Below, one piece after another: positions 34,578 to 35,401 of a DNA stretch of 35,401 nucleotides (its first letter is position 1; each line of letters begins with the position of its first letter). The translations under genes and the position numbers were made by a program. This DNA comes from Ardenticatenaceae bacterium (GTDB lineage Bacteria > Chloroflexota > Anaerolineae > Ardenticatenales > Ardenticatenaceae): positions 1 through 35,401 of the forward strand of contig WFWG01000356.1 of NCBI GenBank assembly GCA_015491235.1. Reading direction: 5' to 3'. The notes beneath the pieces were generated by a model. It worked only from the letters and a program-made list of their open reading frames with translations, was not told the DNA's origin and searched no databases.

Positions 34578-35297
34578 ATGACCGAGTTGCTTTACATGAC
34601 GGACAGTTACTTGCGCGAGTTCGACGCCACCGTAACGGCCACCCACCCGGAGGGTGTGGTGCTCGACCGCACGGCCTTTTACCCCGGCGGAGGCGGCCAG
34701 CCGCCCGACACCGGCCTTCTCCGCGCTCCGGACGGCACCACCTACCGCGTGACCGGCCTCAAGCGAGCCGGCGGCCAGATCGTCCACCTGCTCGAGGGCG
34801 AAGCGCGCCCCGCCGTGGGCACGCCCGTTCACGGCCTGCTCGACTGGGACCGCCGCTACCTGCTCATGCGCACCCACACGGCGATGCACATCCTCTGTGG
34901 TGTGGTGTGGCGCGACTACGGTGCCCAAGTGACCGGCGGAAACATGCAGCCGGGTCGGGGGCGCATGGACTTCGAGTTCGAGCGAATGCAGAAGGAGTTG
35001 GTGCAGGAGATCGAGGAGAAAATCAACGCCGAGGTGGAGGCTGCCCGCCCCGTGCGCGTGCGCATTTTGCCGCGCGAGGAAGCTTTCCAGATCCCCGACC
35101 TCATTCGCACCAAGATCAACCTGCTGCCGCCCCACATTCAGGAAGTGCGGGTGGTGGAAATCGTGGGGCTCGACTTGCAGGCTGACGGCGGCACCCATGT
35201 GGCCAACACGCGCGAAGTGGGGCGCATTCGCATCGTAGACTACAAGAGCAAGGGGCGCATCAACAAGCGCCTCGTCGTTGCCCTGGACGAGGAGTGA
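34578..35297 (+). CDS. Alanyl-tRNA editing protein AlaX-type
   Basis: This 239-residue protein resembles free-standing AlaX, which removes wrong amino acids (Ser or Gly) from tRNA-Ala. It has the AlaRS-like lead-in LDRTAFYPGGGGQPPDTG, the zinc motif HTAMH (His100, His104) and a second zinc motif where Cys is replaced by Asp: QADGGTHV (Asp203, His207) in place of CGGTH. This Asp form occurs in some other AlaX proteins, as I recall. The ATG has AAAAGGAGGG upstream; the long open frame from 34305 is the T-box leader. A T-box controls it, which ties it to aminoacyl-tRNA supply. Confidence 0.9.
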   Translation: MTELLYMTDSYLREFDATVTATHPEGVVLDRTAFYPGGGGQPPDTGLLRAPDGTTYRVTGLKRAGGQIVHLLEGEARPAVGTPVHGLLDWDRRYLLMRTHTAMHILCGVVWRDYGAQVTGGNMQPGRGRMDFEFERMQKELVQEIEEKINAEVEAARPVRVRILPREEAFQIPDLIRTKINLLPPHIQEVRVVEIVGLDLQADGGTHVANTREVGRIRIVDYKSKGRINKRLVVALDEE

Positions 35298-35301
35298 GAG
35301 C

Positions 35302-35401
35302 ATGGCCTCAATTCACCCGCCTCGTCCAGGGGAGCATCCACGGGCCACAGGCCAATATCACATCGTTGGCCCAAAGGTTGATGCGCTCGAAGAGTGGGAG
35401 C
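35302..35401 (+). CDS. Start of an unidentified gene, cut by the window edge
   Basis: An ATG at 35302, four bases after the AlaX-type stop and preceded by GAGGAGTGAG, opens a frame that runs to the window end. The first 33 residues (MASIHPPRPGEHPRAT..., GQYHIVGPKVDALEEWE) match no family I recognise. Close coupling suggests it is in the same T-box-controlled transcript. Confidence 0.55.
   Translation, partial: MASIHPPRPGEHPRATGQYHIVGPKVDALEEWE

Overview
The window looks like chromosomal DNA from a GC-rich, probably aerobic bacterium, most likely a Chloroflexota (Ardenticatenia/Anaerolineae-like) lineage. This placement is an inference from gene content: a form II CO-dehydrogenase-type molybdoenzyme, a TIGR03617-type F420-dependent oxidoreductase, DUF169, DUF1684 and DUF4013 proteins, a T/P-rich linker LysM protein, a clostripain/CHAT protein and a HTH-STAND-TPR regulator. 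No rRNA, tRNA, prophage, transposase or CRISPR array is visible.

Layout. 1-4600: a DUF4013 membrane protein between two copies of a 67-bp intergenic repeat, then uvrC, a DUF1684 protein and a SAM methyltransferase. 4600-10060 (minus): an apparent operon of an LLM-class oxidoreductase, an M29 aminopeptidase and a 1065-residue protein that carries two caspase-fold protease domains (N-terminal clostripain C11 and C-terminal CHAT) around a leucine-aminopeptidase-N-like domain. 10190-15900: a DUF169 protein, a helix-turn-helix regulator, a methyltransferase, a HTH-STAND-TPR protein with a degenerate P-loop, and a Yip1-family membrane protein. 15966-18740 (minus): a GH-clan-A-like protein, a CinA-type MoCF protein and a small conserved-looking protein. 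19148-22600 (minus): HxlR regulator, moeA, DsbA-like protein, VKOR and a LysM protein. 22993-27590: a CDGSH protein, then a minus-strand coxG-coxS-coxL-coxM operon behind a very good sigma70-type promoter. 28127-32557 (minus): full-length gltB without gltD. 32558-35401: a long noncoding stretch with a 26-bp perfect palindrome and a promoter/terminator-bounded structured RNA candidate, then an MBL hydrolase, a T-box leader, an AlaX-type tRNA editing protein, and the start of a truncated gene.

How parts fit. MoeA supplies molybdenum cofactor of the kind used by the CoxL enzyme 1.1 kb away. VKOR and the DsbA-like protein form a complete disulfide-forming pair. The M29 aminopeptidase and the double-protease protein may act in the same proteolytic programme. 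The most unusual items are the C11/M17N-like/CHAT fusion, the T-box whose specifier aligns as an isoleucine codon (ATC) although it precedes an alanyl-tRNA editing gene, and the orphan structured RNA at about 32.9-33.2 kb.
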